Below, piece after piece: positions 17,916 to 32,900 of a DNA stretch of 45,836 nt (positions are counted from its first letter, which is position 1; every line of letters begins with the position of its first letter). The stretch is from NCBI GenBank assembly GCA_902478715.1, contig CABSMC010000012.1:1-45836 (forward strand), written 5' to 3'. The DNA comes from an uncultured Adlercreutzia sp. GTDB lineage: Bacteria > Actinomycetota > Coriobacteriia > Coriobacteriales > Eggerthellaceae. A program made the position numbers and the translations under genes. The notes under the pieces were generated by a model. It was not told where the DNA came from. It made no database searches and saw only the letters and a program-made list of their open reading frames with translations.

Positions 17916-20900
17916 CCTGACGACGCTGATGGTGACCGCCAATAGCACCGCGCCCGTCGCGGAGCTCACGGCGGCCTCCGTCCTTTCGACCTTTGCCACT
18001 GCGCTGTTCTGCGATGTGGAAGAGACTATGGAAGAGGGCCTGGGCGTCGCCATGAACCTCGTTGCCGAAGAAGAGGAAGAGGCCGTCGCCCCCGCGGCTG
18101 CGGCACCTACCTCGGTGACGGGCGCCGCCGATATCCTGGCAAGCGCCATAGGCGCCACCAATGCCGCAAGCGATGCCGTGCAGCCGAGCGACCTATTCCC
18201 CGGTACGACGGCCACGACCTCCTTCGGCCTGCGCACCTACGCCGCACCGACGAGCCTTTCGCTGGAAGCGACGACCGATGGCGCTGTGCCGTCGGCCACG
18301 GCGTTCTACGCCGCCGGCGAGGAGGGGGCCGACCCCTCCGAGGGCGGCATCAACACGAACGATCTTGCCGGTCTGTCCCGGCGCATCCAGGCCCAGGTGT
18401 ACCTGCTGAAGACCACGACGGGCGTGGGCGGCAACTACTCCCAAGATCCTTTCGCGAGCAGCCAGTGGGTCGATATCACCGACCTTATGGAGCTGGAAGT
18501 CGTGCAGACGCCGACGAGCGCCCCTGCCGGCTACTACGCGCCCAGTTCGGTGCAGGATCCGTACCTGGCGAGCCCGGGCAGCCCGGTTGCGGGCATCGCC
18601 CAGACCGCCGACGCTTCGAAGAGCACCTATACGGCGGTGCGCGCCGAGGGCTCGACGAACCAATCGATCAGCTACCGCGACAGCTCCCAGCCATGGGTGC
18701 TGAAGATCAAGGTGAAGCAGGATCTGGCCAAGTGGTTTGGTCGCAGCATCGATATGTCGGCCACCGACGCCGCCGACCCCGATTTCATCCGCACTTGGAG
18801 CGAGTACAACCAGTACGCCGAAACCCTGAAGGCGATTCTCAACGGCAATCTGGGCGGCTACCAGATCAAGGTGAACATTCCCTCCCACGTGTTCGGCAAC
18901 AATGAGAACGAGCGGTGGTACGACCGCGTGCTGACGCGTCCGTGGGATGACCCGACGAAGAAGGTGGGCCAGAACAAGGCCGCCGGCGAGGAGCCGAGCC
19001 GCTCGAGCGCCTATTACCAGGTGTACGACTACGACCACTTCGAGGGCCTCTCGCGCGACCGCACCAACAACCTGCAGCCTTACGGCATGGACTACAAGTA
19101 CACGATGCAGCGCTACTGGCGCCACGGCAGCGAGATGCAGCTTGCCGGCGCGCCCAACATGCCGGCGGTGAACGGCTGGACGGTGCAGAACAACACCGTG
19201 CGCACGACGACGCCCGAGGACACGAGCGCGGTGGCCGACCCCATGGGCACCGCTGCGGCGAACCTCGATTTCTGGAAGAAGGCCTATAAGGACGAGGACA
19301 GCACGGGCCCGGTGCTCTACGCTCAGACGGGCACCCAGGCCGTGATGCGCAAGCCCGTGGTGCGCGTGTGGAACTCCATCAGCCTGCCCGACGTGCTCGC
19401 CGGCGATCAGGAAACCGGCACCGTGACCGACGGCGTGGGCTCTACCTCGGCCAACTATTACATGGAGACTGAGACTGACACGCGCCAGGTGAACGTGCAT
19501 GTGGAGAACCGTTTCTGGTGGGATTCCCTCTGCCGCAACTACAGCTATGTCTCCGGCTCCGATACCGGCTGGTCCATCAACGAGAACCGCACCCACACCT
19601 ACTCGGTGGAGGGCGGCCAGATGGGCGCTCTCGTGCTGCCCGTGGTCACCGTGGTGCTGCCCTTCGGCATCACGCCGCTGCACCGCGAGACCCGCAAGCC
19701 CTACGGCCAGTGGCCCGGCCGTACCCAGGAGTTCCTCTACGAGGATTGGGACATTGCCCAGTCGACCAACGCCAACTGGAACAACCAGGGGCAGGTCAAC
19801 CAGAACGAACCGCTTGAGTGGCTGAAGGACAACTTCGCCGCCACGGTCACCTACGAGAAGGTGGAGGCCGACGCCACCCAGTACCCGGCCGACGACATCA
19901 ACGACGACAACTACCGCTTCGTGGTGCGCTTCATTCCGAAGGGCGACGATTTGAACCACGACCCCGCTACCGAGCAGCGTATTCTGTCTCATCAGATGGA
20001 CACGTTCAAGTTCTCCATCGCCATGACCGAGGAGCCGGAGTGGGAGGAGCTGCCCGCCCATAAGGAGGCCGCGCGTACTACCGAATCGATCCGCACCTAC
20101 GTGACGAGCGCCATGACCGGTTACAAGGGCCTCGTCGACAACGACATTCCGGGCAACCCCTACACCGTGGGTGCTCCCTCGCAGTTCCGCGCCTCGGGCG
20201 ATTCCATCGGCCGCGACGCGCGCCTCGATGCCCTAAGTGCCTCCTATTTCACCCGTTGGGGCGATGTAGGCGACTACAACACCAACAGCGGAAACCGTCG
20301 CTACAACACCACCAATGCCCTGGGCACCGCGCTTTACACCGATGCCCACGGCTGGGATGCCTATCGTTACCAGTGGGAGTACGACAACGTCTTCAACGGC
20401 TCCTACACCTACCAGCACAACTGCTACATGAGCGGTGGGAGCTGGGTGCACCGCTCGCACTGGTGGAACAACGTGCAGATGGTCTATCGTCTGCCCTACA
20501 ACTTCTACAACGCCGGCACCCAGACCAACGACCAGGTGCAGTACAACCACTTGACGGGCTACTTCGGCACTTACACCGAGAAGGACGGCTCCCAGCGCCC
20601 CGGCGGTCCGCGCGTCGGGCTTACGGGTAACGCCGGTAACGAGGGCCTGAATATCTCGGAATACAACTTCCGCACCCAGTACGGTCTCTCGAAGGCGACG
20701 ACCAACAACCTGAACAACAACTACCTCGCCAGCGACGGCTCGCTCACAGGCGACAGCACGAACTCCGGCGCCACTCGCACCGAAGCCTTCGCCACCCGCA
20801 AGGACGGCAAGCAGGCCGAGCACATCGACCGCGGTGCCTTCGCTGCCAGCAAGATCCGCCTGAAGACGCCGACGCTAGGGTCTACCTACAAAATCGAGAA

Positions 20901-23900
20901 CACGCCGACGACCCGTCCCACGGACAAGACGACGCTGACCGATGCCGAGAAGGCCATCGCCGGGGGCGACCTGTCCGCCACGGCCTCTCTGCCGCTGCCC
21001 GGCGCTGCTGACGGCGCGCTGCTTGCGAGCAACCAGGCGAAGTCGAAGGAGGGTACTTTCGAGTACGACGACGAGATGTGGTTCTCGGCCACGTTCAGCA
21101 ACTCCGTTATCGCCAACAAGAACGCTTCGGGGCAGCAGGGCAAGGAGGGCGCGCTGCAGCACGCCAAGCTGGTGTTCTCGGTGTATTTGCCCGAGCAGGT
21201 GACCTTCTACGACCAGAAGAAGCTCATGAATTTGGGCGAGGTGGTCACGCCGGCCGACTTCGAGAAGCTGTTCTGCGATTACGAGGGTGATGATTACGCC
21301 TTCTATGTGGAGCATACCTATCGTGATCGCCATTCCGACACCGGCGCTGTGAAAGACCCCGTCACTGGTTCGGCGGTGTACCCGAAGCGCGAGAAGCAGC
21401 AGAAGAAGTACGAGCGCCTCACGCCCAAGCAGCTCATCGAGCAGGGTTGGACGGTGCGCGTGCGCGTGCAGCCGGACTACGACAAGGACGCCTACGGGGC
21501 TCTCGCCTCCGGCGCCGCCAACAAGCACAGCGAATACGGCAAGCCCGATGGGGACGACCCGAACGATACCGTGGATGCCGCCGACGTGAAGGGTCGCGCC
21601 CGCTCCGGCGAGACCATCGTCTTCGAGTTGACTCCACCCGATGATGCCAACGATGCCGAGTTCCTGAAGCACGCGAGTTTGCTGTCCGCCTTCTGGGACA
21701 ACGTGCGCGCGGATGGCTATTTGGGCGCCGGCGATGCCGTGACGCTGAAGGTGCGTACCCGCATCGACAATGTGGGCGATGAGGAATCCGCCCTGGCAGA
21801 TCTCACCGACGAGAACGGCGAGCTTCTGCCCTACAACCAGCAGAAGGAGCTTGTGCGCAAGTGGTCCACGGAGGCCACGAAGGCCTATTTCACTGCCGAG
21901 GATCGCGACGTGGCGTGGCTGCCCAAGGAAACGGGCTGGAGCCATCGCTGGACGGGCGAGACTGCTACGGTCACCGTCTCCAAAGACGAGAAGCTGTACA
22001 AGGCGGTCACCGACGGCGCGGGCAACGTGCTCTACGGTGCCGACGGCTTCCCTCAATACACGGCCCTCACCGATCCGGCGGATGCCGACGAGCAGACCGT
22101 AACCCTGGAGCAGGGCGCACTGTATCTGCGCCCCACGGTGGAGGAGGATTCCACCGGTGTCTATGGCGTGGGTGGCTTCAATAACCAGTGCCCGGAGTAT
22201 TTCCAGTGGGCCGACGAGGCGTCGCTGGTCTATGACTCGGACACGCGCGAGGATCCGGACACCCTGGACATCATTCCTGCTGTGGACTACGACAAGGACG
22301 GCGTGTACACCAGCGGCGACAAGAAGACGGGCAAGAAGGACGTCCGCGCGACGCTGCCCGAGCGCCACATGTCCTCCACTTCCGGCATGTTCACCATCCG
22401 CAAGCCCTCGGCCTCGGTGCGCGTGGACACCGGCATGGTGCGCATCCCCACCAACGATACCAGCTCCACCGACTCCACCCAGTCGGGCAACAACAACCTG
22501 TGGGTGACCCAGGCCGTCAACACCGGTGCGGCGGTGAACAGTTTCATCGTTGACTGGCAGGTGCCCCTGTGGGCCTTGGGCTCCCAGAGCAACGAGAACG
22601 CCCCGTGGGGCGACCCGACCGTGCCGGTGGGCAAGGTGACGCCGGACATCGAGTACGTGAAGAGCGGCGTGTGGGAGATCCCTGGCACCTACGAGTTCGA
22701 GCTGACGAACCCGGTGACCGGCGAGGTCACCAAGACCTCCGAGGGCGATCACTACTTCACCGACGACGGCACGGAGATCGGTGCCTGGCGCATCGACTTC
22801 CAGCGCGCCTACTCCCGCGAGGTCACCATCAACGGCACTGCCTCCTCCAGAACCGTTTGGCCCTATTACGGCAACGACGACAACGACTACGTGCCCCGGG
22901 AGGGCGACGAGCTTATTAAAAACGAAGAGTACGACCAGAAGAAAGACCAGTGCAACTTCGTGTTCAAGGCGAGCACGGTGCGCGTGCCCGTGAACACTCC
23001 CGAGGCGGCAGCAAACCGCGCCATCGAGGACAAGCTGTGGGTGCTTGTCTACGTGCGTCGCGCCCACACCAACGTGAAGCTTGCCAACAGCGGCTATGTG
23101 GAGCAGAACGGCAACGATCCGGTGCCCAACACGCGGGAGAACTTCTCTATGCCCGGCACCGATGCCGACCGCGACTATTTCTTCGGCGAGGACGATGCGG
23201 CCGACTGCAACACGGCCGGTTCTGCCAACACCTACAAATGGGAGCTCGTCGGCTGGACGAAGGTCTCGGCCAAGCAGAATATGACCTTCTCCCAGGGCGT
23301 GGCCCAGGCCGGCACTCAGATTCGCCAGGTGCGCTGGGTCGTCCGCGCCTGCAACACCGATGCGTCGGGCAAGCCCATTATCGACGACGAGACGCTTTCC
23401 CATGAGGTGCCGGTTCCCTCGGGCTTCCGCCTGGCCACTGATGCCGACCCGGACACGGCGACCGCAGAAGAGCCCGATGCCGTCGATCCCTTGCGCAACA
23501 ACACCGCCTGGCGCAAGCAGAAGGACTACAACGACCAGATCGTCTACAAATACGTCGATCGCAACCTGGGCAATGTGAACGAGTTGGCCGACGAGAACGG
23601 CATGCTCAGCAAGGTGTACAAGATCGGCCCGAACAGGTTGTACTATTTCGGCGAAGTCATTACGACAAAGAGCGGCAGCGGCGGGCGCACCTTAAGCGCC
23701 GCCGAGATGGACGCCGCCCTGAAGGGCACCGCTCCCAATCCTGCTGTGGAGGGGGAGGAGTGCTGGGATCGCACCATGCAGGGCGACCTCATCGTGCAGG
23801 CCCTAGAGTCCCAGTGGGTCGTCGGCACCTCGTTGCCCTCCACGGTCACCGCTAATGCGGCCGGAGTGCTCGGTCATGCCTTTATCAGCGAGCTGCCCAA

Positions 23901-26900
23901 GCTGCAAACGAACCTGCCCCTGGCCGGCGTGCGTACCTTGGGCGAGCCTGAGGCGGGGCAGAAGCTGCGGGTCGTCTCCGACGGCCAGAGTGCGTCGGCC
24001 GCCGTGGCCGCCGTGACCGACGCGCTGACGAGCGCCGGCGTTGCCGTGCAGGCCGCCGACGAGACCCAGAACCCGGACGAAGACCCGAACCTCGTGAAAT
24101 CCGACTCGGTGCACGTAAACCACTTCGCCACGGTGGTGCCACGCTACGATGATACGAAGTACGCGCAGTTCGAGCGCGACCGCGCCGGCTTCTTCCGCTC
24201 CGACGAGAAGCCCACGATCAAAATTGATGCGAAACAGTGGTACTTCTCCGGCACCAACAACAACGGCTACGGCTGGAATAGCGAGTCCATCATGCTTGAT
24301 CCTGAGGACTCCCTTTTCCTGCGCTACGAGGTGACCCTCTACAATATGTCCGAGGGCCAGCTGCGCCTGCTCGGCTTCGATCCTGAGGAAGAAGGGACGC
24401 CCTACAGCGTGGACACCTGCACCAACCCGTCGGTTTCCACCCTGCTGCCGCGTATCCAGAACTACGGCCCCACGCCCGAATCGATGTTCAACACGCTGCC
24501 CGACCTGACAAGCGCCCAGAAGAAGCGCCTCCAGCAGGCCGATGCTGTGCGTGCTATCGGCAAAAAGCTTCAAGAGATCACCGACGAGACCGACCGCGCG
24601 ACGTTCGAGGCGAGCCTGCGCTCCATCGCCGCCGAGTTGGAGGGTCTGTGCGGGCGCGCCCTCACCGAGACAAACCCTGAGATTGCCGCTTCCATTTTGC
24701 ATGGGGACGACGTACCCGACTCATCGAGGGCCGACGTGGAAACGACGATCAATTCTCTGCGCTCCCAGGTGAAGGTGCTTTTGGGCTATCATCCCCGGGT
24801 GGTGCACGAGGACGGCACCGAGACTCCGGAGGGCTATGACATCTCCACGGTGGAGCCGAGTGATGCCCGCGTGGCAGGCAAGAACGTCTTTGCTCAGGGC
24901 AACGCCCTGCAGAAGCGTGTCGAAAAAGAGCGTCCTTACAGCCGTGTGTTCCAGTACGTGCCCTCAAGCGACCTGTTCGCAACGGCTGCCTCCGACGGCC
25001 AGCTCGACTGGTCGGGCAATCGCATGGCCAACGACGGCTTCGACTACAAAAACGACAGCATGCAGTCGACGCAGCGCGCCGTAAAGGAAGGCGACTATTT
25101 GAGCCCTCTGGCTGAGGGGTACCGCCGCAAGCCCACCAACGCCTCTGCGGGCGACGCGAGCCATATGAACTCCCAGGTGCCGCTGTGGACCTACCGCGTG
25201 GTGAAGTACAAGCAGTACGAGCGCGACGATTTCGGCTACTTGTGGACCCAAAACGAGGATGGATCGTGGAACTTCGTCGGTACTATGGACGACGAGGGCA
25301 AGGTCAGCAAGACGCTGCCCGAGGGCGTAGAGGTGCCGACGAAACCGGAGGGAACCACCAAGCCCTACACGAGCCTCACGGACTTCGACGAGTTGACTCC
25401 AGGCACCTCCACCGCGGCTATTCGCTACGAGGAGGGCATGACCCGCTTGGGCGCCGGCGTGTTGGCCAACGGCGGCACGGAGATCTCGGCCAAAGACGAG
25501 TTTGCCTACCTCTACGGTGTGCAGGACGACGGCACCGAGGCGGATACCGGCGTTTCCGACAACCTGACGGCCAACACGCGCCGCTCCTTCACCTGGAACT
25601 TCCTGGGCCAGAATGGCAGCCGTGGCGTGCTCAACCCCGGTGAGGCCATCATCCTCGATTTCATGATGCAGTTCTCGCCGCAGTCCTCGGCTTCCACCGA
25701 TGTGGGCAATGCGCTCATCTTGTCTTCCTATGCGGACAAGGCCGGCTCCTACGACTTCTACGACTACCCGCTGTTCCGCACCGAGACCATCAACGACGAG
25801 AAGGTGACGAAGATCGTCACCAAGGCTACCATCAACGACCCGGAGAGCTCGGTCATCAAAGATTCCTCCTACCGTTCCGACCTCAACGACGGCAACGGCA
25901 ACGGCGATCGTTCCGAGACGCTTTTGCGCAAGGACACCAACTCCATCGGCTGGTCCAACAACGACCAGGTCATCCAGGAGAAGATGGTGCAGCCGAAGTA
26001 CACCGACGAGAAGTACTCGAAGCGCTCCCAGACGGCGGCCATCCCCGAGGGCACGAGTTACACCTACGAACTCATTCAGCAGTACACGGGCATCAACGAC
26101 TCCACGTCGCTTCTGTACAAGCACTCGACCTTCGCGGACACGATGCCCCACGAAGGCGACAAGGAGACGTCCAACTTCGACGTGACCACGAAGACCTACA
26201 GCCTGCGCCAATCCCAGTGGAGCGGCTGGTTGCAGGACCTCGACTCTATCAAGATGGAGTACACCGATACGACGCCAACGGAGGAAGGCGATATCAAGGG
26301 CAAGTACGAGCTGCGCATCGCTTCGGCTAAAGACCCGGTGACCGGCCAGACGCTCTCGCCCCAGGCCTCGGTGTGGGTCGGCCCCATCGCCACCGCTGGC
26401 ACCGGCGCAAACGTGAAGTACACGCCGCTCACCACCGATGATATCTACGAGCCCATCGATGCGGCCAAGGCGGCCGAGGCGGCTGCGGGCGGCGAGTGGG
26501 CCGAGGATGAGAACGACGAGTACATCACGCGCTGGGTGACGGAGAAGACCACGGGCCTCACTTTGGGCGAGGACGGCAAGACCGTCGTCTCCGAAGTGCC
26601 CGTCTCGCAGTCCATGGCGTCCATCAACATGGTTAATATCAACGACTTGAAGGACTACGTGAAACGTCACCCCGCCGAGGAGGAGGCCCTTACTCGTTGC
26701 ATCGGCGCTATCTGGTGTCGGGTGCTCGACGACAGCCTCGTGCTTATGGCCCGCAACGGCGACGTACGTCTGAAGTACGACCTGAAGGCGCCGCTGAATC
26801 TTCCCAAGTACCTGGGTAACGCTGGCAAGACCTACAAGTCTATCGATGGTTTGCAGGAAGGGGCCACACCTCTGCAGGAGTACCTGTACAAGACGAGCCA

Positions 26901-29900
26901 GTGGAACACCTTCATGTCCATGGTGGATTACCGCCAGGGCGAGCGCGGCCTTACCTATCGCAAGATGGAGAACAAGCCGGCCGGCGTCTACGTGGATGCG
27001 CCCGAGGGCTTCGGCTACATCGGCAGCTACGTGTGGATGGATACCAACTGGGATACCCTGCAGAACGACACGAAGGGCGATGTTGTCACCGACCTTTTGG
27101 GTCATGAGACCACCTACCACAAGGGCGAGAACGGTCGCTACATCCTCTCTACGGAGAAGAGCATCAAGAACGGCAAGTACGCCTATACCTACGACAACGG
27201 CAAGGACACCGCGAAGCTGCTCAACGACCTGGACTATGACGGCGTGCCGGACGATCCGGGCGTCAACGGCGTGAAGGTTGAGCTTTTGAACGAGTGGGGT
27301 GTGCCGGTAAATCGCAATGGCGAAGCGGTGGCTCAGGTGAAGATGGATGCGAACTCCAGCAAGCTTACCTGGGTGAAAGCCGACCCGAAGACCGGCGCCG
27401 CTGTGAAGGGCCTCTACGGCTATGAGCCCGTCACCACCGCCGACAACGTCGATCTGGGCGCCTACGTGTACACCACCGAAAGCGACTACTACAACAACCG
27501 CGGCTACTACATGTTCTCTATGCTGAAGCCTGGCACCTACCGTCTGCGCTTCACCTTCCCGCAGAAGTACGCCAACTACGCGCTTACCACCAAGCGCATC
27601 GGTGCCTCCGATGCCCCGGTGATCGAGGTGGACGAGAAGACGGGCAAGGTGGGCTATCCGGGGACCACTGAGGACATCTCCTCTTACATGGCCGTGACGC
27701 GCACGAGTAAGCAGATGGTGGCCGTCTCCGATCCCATCGAGGTGGAGCCGGTGATCTTCGACGCCGCGGCCTATGCGGCGGGCAACGAGCCGGATCACGA
27801 GCTCTACGATGCCAAGATGACGAGCTACAACGTCGGCATCGCCCTACCGGTGGTTTACGAGGGCGTGACCTACCGCGATGACAAGCTGGCCGGTTACGAG
27901 GAAATGGAAGAGGACCCGGAGGAAGGCGGCACGGGCGAGGGCGGCGGCGATGGGGGCGGCGAGGAAGGCCCCGGCGACATCTTTGCGAAGTCGGCTTCCG
28001 CCTCGTCGGCCCCGGCGGCCCAGGCTCTTGAGGCGGCGCCTCCGGTGAGCCAGGGGACGCCGTCGCTGCCGGGCATCTCCACCCTGTCGCTGACGCCGGA
28101 CAACGCGCCGGCCTATGACGCGGCTGCCGGCGAGCTGCCCCCGTTCATCATGGTGAACGGCAAGCCCACCCTCAACCTGAACAAGTACGTCGAGCTGGAC
28201 GGCTCGGTGGATCCTGAGCTCATCGACGGCGTGCTCGACTGGGTGAACGTGAACCTGGACGAATCGAATCCTTATGAGTACGCCGTGCGGGTAAACGAGA
28301 TGCGCCTGAAGAACATGGAAGTGCGCGTCATGGTTCAGAACGAGAAGACGAAGAAGTGGGAGCAGGCTTTCGACACCAACGGCAATATGGCGGTGGCTCA
28401 GACCGACTGCTACCTGGAGGTGTCGCTTGACGGCGGCGCCACCTACCAGCGCGCCTTCGATACGGCTGGCAACAACCTCGTGAGTGCGGAGGTGCTCCGC
28501 GATGTCATGACCGGCGACAACCCGAACGGCGCCTGGCGCTGGACGCCCTACGAGGCCGGCAGCGCCAATGCCACGGGCTTCTTCCACTTCAGCCTGGAGC
28601 CCTTCCACAACTACAAGGTAGTGTGCAAGGACACTCGCGCCCGCATTCTGAAGCCCTCGGTCATGACCTGGGAGAACGATCCGCTCGCTCGCCCGACCAA
28701 GAACGCCGAGGACCAGGAGCAGGTAACCGTGGGCGCAGGAGAGGCCCAGGAGAAGCGCCCCAAGGACGAAGTGGCCGCCATGTGGGATAACGACCTGTGG
28801 CTCAAGAGCGGCTCGGGCGAGACCAACAGCTTCTACGCGGAGATTCCCACGGACGAGGCGGGGCACGCGGTCTATGAGGATCCGAAGAACGCTTGGAAGG
28901 GCTACAAGGTCTACGACAAGCTGGCCTTAGGCTGGATCGACGGCACCAAGGGCTTCCTCGGCAACTACGTGTGGTCCGACAAGTCCGGCTATACCGAGGA
29001 CGGCATCATCCAGCACTACGACGGCCTGCAGGGTGACGTGCCCAACATCGGCGTAGGTCGCGTGAAGGTGACGCTGGAGCAGTACTACTGGTTGCCCTCC
29101 GATGCGTCCGGCCCGGTTGAGGGTTCCGACGGCTACAACGCCGGGACCGCCAACGGCACCTACGGCAAGGGCCGCTGGGTGCTCGCCGACCTGGAGTACA
29201 AGACGACGACCTCCTCCAGCTCGGGCAGCTACATCTTCAAGGGCGTGTCCACCTATGTGGTCGATCCCAATGCGCCCAAGACCGTGGCCGAAGAGGACAA
29301 GACGAAGTACCTCGCCGGCTATCGGGTGCGCATTGACCGCGACGATTTGAAGCTCGTCACACGCGACTTCGGGCTCACCTTCCGCAACGCTTATGATCCT
29401 TCGTCGCTCTCCTTCGATGAGGAGATCGATTCCGATGCCGATATGGCCGTGCGGCTGGTGCTCGACGGCGAGGGCAACCCGTACTACAAGAACGGCAAGC
29501 CTGTGTACGCCTACTACCTGAATGAGGCGGGCTCGGGCGATCCGCTAACCGGCGGCATGGGAGCGGGCACCACCTCTCCCACGGGCGCCCACGATGTGGA
29601 CGTATCCTACCAGCAGATGATCGTCGTGGCCGGCAACACCGACACCATGGCGCGCGAGAACCTTGTGGCCTATCTGGTCGAGCTCGGTCGCGTCCGCGAG
29701 GACGATGCGGACGTTACGGTGGCGAAGAACACGGTGGACGCGCTCATCGCCGAGCTCTCCAACGACGAGCTGCGGGCGTACCTCATCGACCATAAGGTCA
29801 TCGAGGAATCGGAGACGGTTTCCGTCGACCGCATGAAGGAGCTCGCGGCTAACTACAGCGGCACCACGGCGGGCAACGACCGTGCGGTGCAGGGCGGCCT

Positions 29901-32900
29901 GTCCGTCTCATCGCCGCGGGCTGTGTACGATTTGGGCGCGGCCCAGCGCATCGAGCACTGGGATGTGGGTCTGGTTGAGGTGCCGCGTTCGTCCATCACC
30001 GGCACCGTGTGGCACGATGAGGATTACGACGGCATTAAGGAGGACGGCGAGCAGGGTCTTGCCGGCGAGTCCGTGGCCCTGGAGCAATACTATTACGATG
30101 AGGCGGCGGGTGCGTGGGTGCGCAACGACCGCTTCGGCGACGATGTGCGCACCTCGGTCGATGCCAGCTGGCACACCGAGACGCGCAAGGACTTTATGGG
30201 CGAGGATTACTCCGTTTGGGTGCGCACTTATACCGACGCCCAGAACCACAAGGTTTCCTCCGAGGTGACTTCCGAGGCTGATACGCTGCCTATGGCGCGT
30301 ACGGCTGCTGATGGCCTCATCTACGTGGAGACCGACGATGCCGGCGTCTACACTTTCGAAAACCTGCCGACCGCCTATACCAACGACGAGGGCGAGCACT
30401 TCCTCGCCGCCTACCGGGTGGTCTTGAACGGCATGCACCAGGAGGTTGCGACCGACGATGACGGCAACGCGCTCTACTCCACGCCGTGGATGATGACCAA
30501 CTACCACCAGGGCACCGACGTGGCCGCCGACTCCGACGTGGCCGACGACCAGAGCCCGGTATCTGCCGCCTATCGCATCATTGGCCGTGAGACCAACGGG
30601 GCTGGAGAGGCAGTAACGCGCGCCCTTGACGGCCAAATCATCTTGGCTGCCGAGGTTGGTGCGGATCGTGTGAACGCCAAGCAGCCCTCGCAAGTGGACG
30701 TGCCTTTGGCCGATGTGCACGAGGGCGCGACGGGCACAATGAAATACGACTACCTGACCAAGCGCGACCACGCGGTTGACGGCGGAGATGTGGGCGAGCT
30801 GCCGGTGCCACGTCGCGAGGTGTCCGGTCGCGTGTGGCACGACGCCGACTACGACGGCGTGCAGGCTATGGTGGAGACCGAAGAGCCGGTACTCGACGAG
30901 CATGGCAACCCCATCCTGATGCTGGATGCGGCGGGCAATCCGGTGCTTGCCGAGGACGGCTCGCCGAAGATGCTCACCCGCAAGGTGCGCTCTTACGCTG
31001 CCGATGAGCCGGGCATCCAGGACGAGGCGGTGACCCTTTCCCAGTGGTATTGGGATGGCGCCGAATGGGTACGCAATGAGGCGTTCGGCGTCGATGGATT
31101 CAACGTGCTTGAGGCCATCGCGACCGACGAGTGGGCCGCAGGCGCCGTGCTCTCTGTCGACGACCCGACGACGGTCGACGTGAACGAGGCCGGTTATGTG
31201 ACCGTGCGCACCAACGCCGACGGTCTCTACCGCTTCCAGAATCTGCCCACGGCTTACGTGAACGAGAGCGGCGAGCTGTTCCTGGCTTCCTACCGCCTGA
31301 CTCTGGACGGCCTGGAGCAGCAGGAAGTGGAACAAGGCGGCACGGTCGTCTCTCGCGTGCCGTGGCTCATGACCCGCTACCATGCCGGCGCGGCGGTGGC
31401 CGTGGATTCCGACATCGATGACGCCCTGGATGGTACGCTGGACAGCTACAGCCTCCTTGGCCGCGAGGGCGCCTTCGAGGCGGCGGTGCCAGCCGGCGTG
31501 CGCGCCCATGAGGGCCAGATCATTCTGGCGGCTCCCAAGGCCGACGGCATCGTAGCCGTCGCCGACAAGACCACGCTGGTGAGTTTGCCCATCGCCGAGG
31601 TCGTGGAAGCGACAGTGGGGGAGGGCGACACCGCGCCGGCTGAGGCCCTCTACGACATCATGCGCGCCCGCAAGCAGGCTGATGAAGCCTACGACGGCGG
31701 CGACGCCGGCCAGCTGCCGGTGCCCACGCGTTCGCTTACGGGTCTCGTGTGGCGCGATGCCGACTACGACGGCCTGCAGAACACCGAAGACTTTGAGGAT
31801 ATCGAGGTCGTGGCCGATGATGGCACCACCTCCACGGTGCACAAGCTGGTGGAGGAGGGCCTTGCGGACCAGGCTATCACGCTGGAGCAGTGGTACTACG
31901 ACCCGGAGAACGTGAATCCCGACGATGTGCCGGTGTTCGACGGGAAGAACGTGACCGACCTTTCTGGTTCCATCGGCAACGGGGTCTACGAGAGCCATTG
32001 GTTCCAGAACACCGCCTTCGGTGCCGACATCTATACAACTCTGGATGACGCGGACCGCCCGCTCGTGGATGCCGCGCGCTATCCTACGGCCTCGGCGGCC
32101 GGCGGCGTGATCACCGTGCAGACTGACGAAGACGGCCTCTACCGCTTCGACAACCTGCCGTGCGCCTACACCGACGCGGACGGCAAGCAGTACCTGGCCG
32201 GCTACCGTGTGAAGCTGGCGGCGCTGACCGAGGACTACGATTTCGAGCATTACGGCACGCCTCAGGAGGGCGCGTGGATGATGACGCGCTTCCATGCCGG
32301 CGCCGTCCCCGAGGCGCTGTCGACGGATTCCGACCTGCCCGACAACCTGGGTCTGACGGCTGACTATCCGCTCATCGGGCGCGAGGCCTTCATGGCCGAT
32401 GTGACGCCGGGGGCTGAGGGCGAAGACGATCTCGTCGAGCCCAAGCGCTACCTGGGCGAGCGCCAGGAGATGCTGGAGGGCCAGATCATTCTGGCCAACC
32501 ACACGGAGCTTTCCCGCGGTGCTGCGGCCCAGAAGGTCGTGCCCGCCTCCGACTACCAGAACAACCTTACGGGCGAGCTTCTCTTCGACTTCATGGACGC
32601 GCGCGCCTACGCCGAGGGCGCCGACGCCCTGGAGGCCGGCGACGCTGGCGAGTTGCCGCCGCCGACCCAGGACATCGTGGGCATCTTCTGGAACGACACG
32701 AACAACGACGGCGTGCAATCCCTGGAAGAAGGGGACGACGAGTACGGCATCAACGGCCGCCGTGTCACTCTGGAGCGCTACCTGCCTGATGGCCAGGGCG
32801 GTTGGGAGCGCGACCCGCAGTGGGCCGATTCTACCCGCTACGACCTGAACGGCGCCGACTGGGATGCCTATGATGCCAGTCCGGCCACGGTGTGGGGCGA

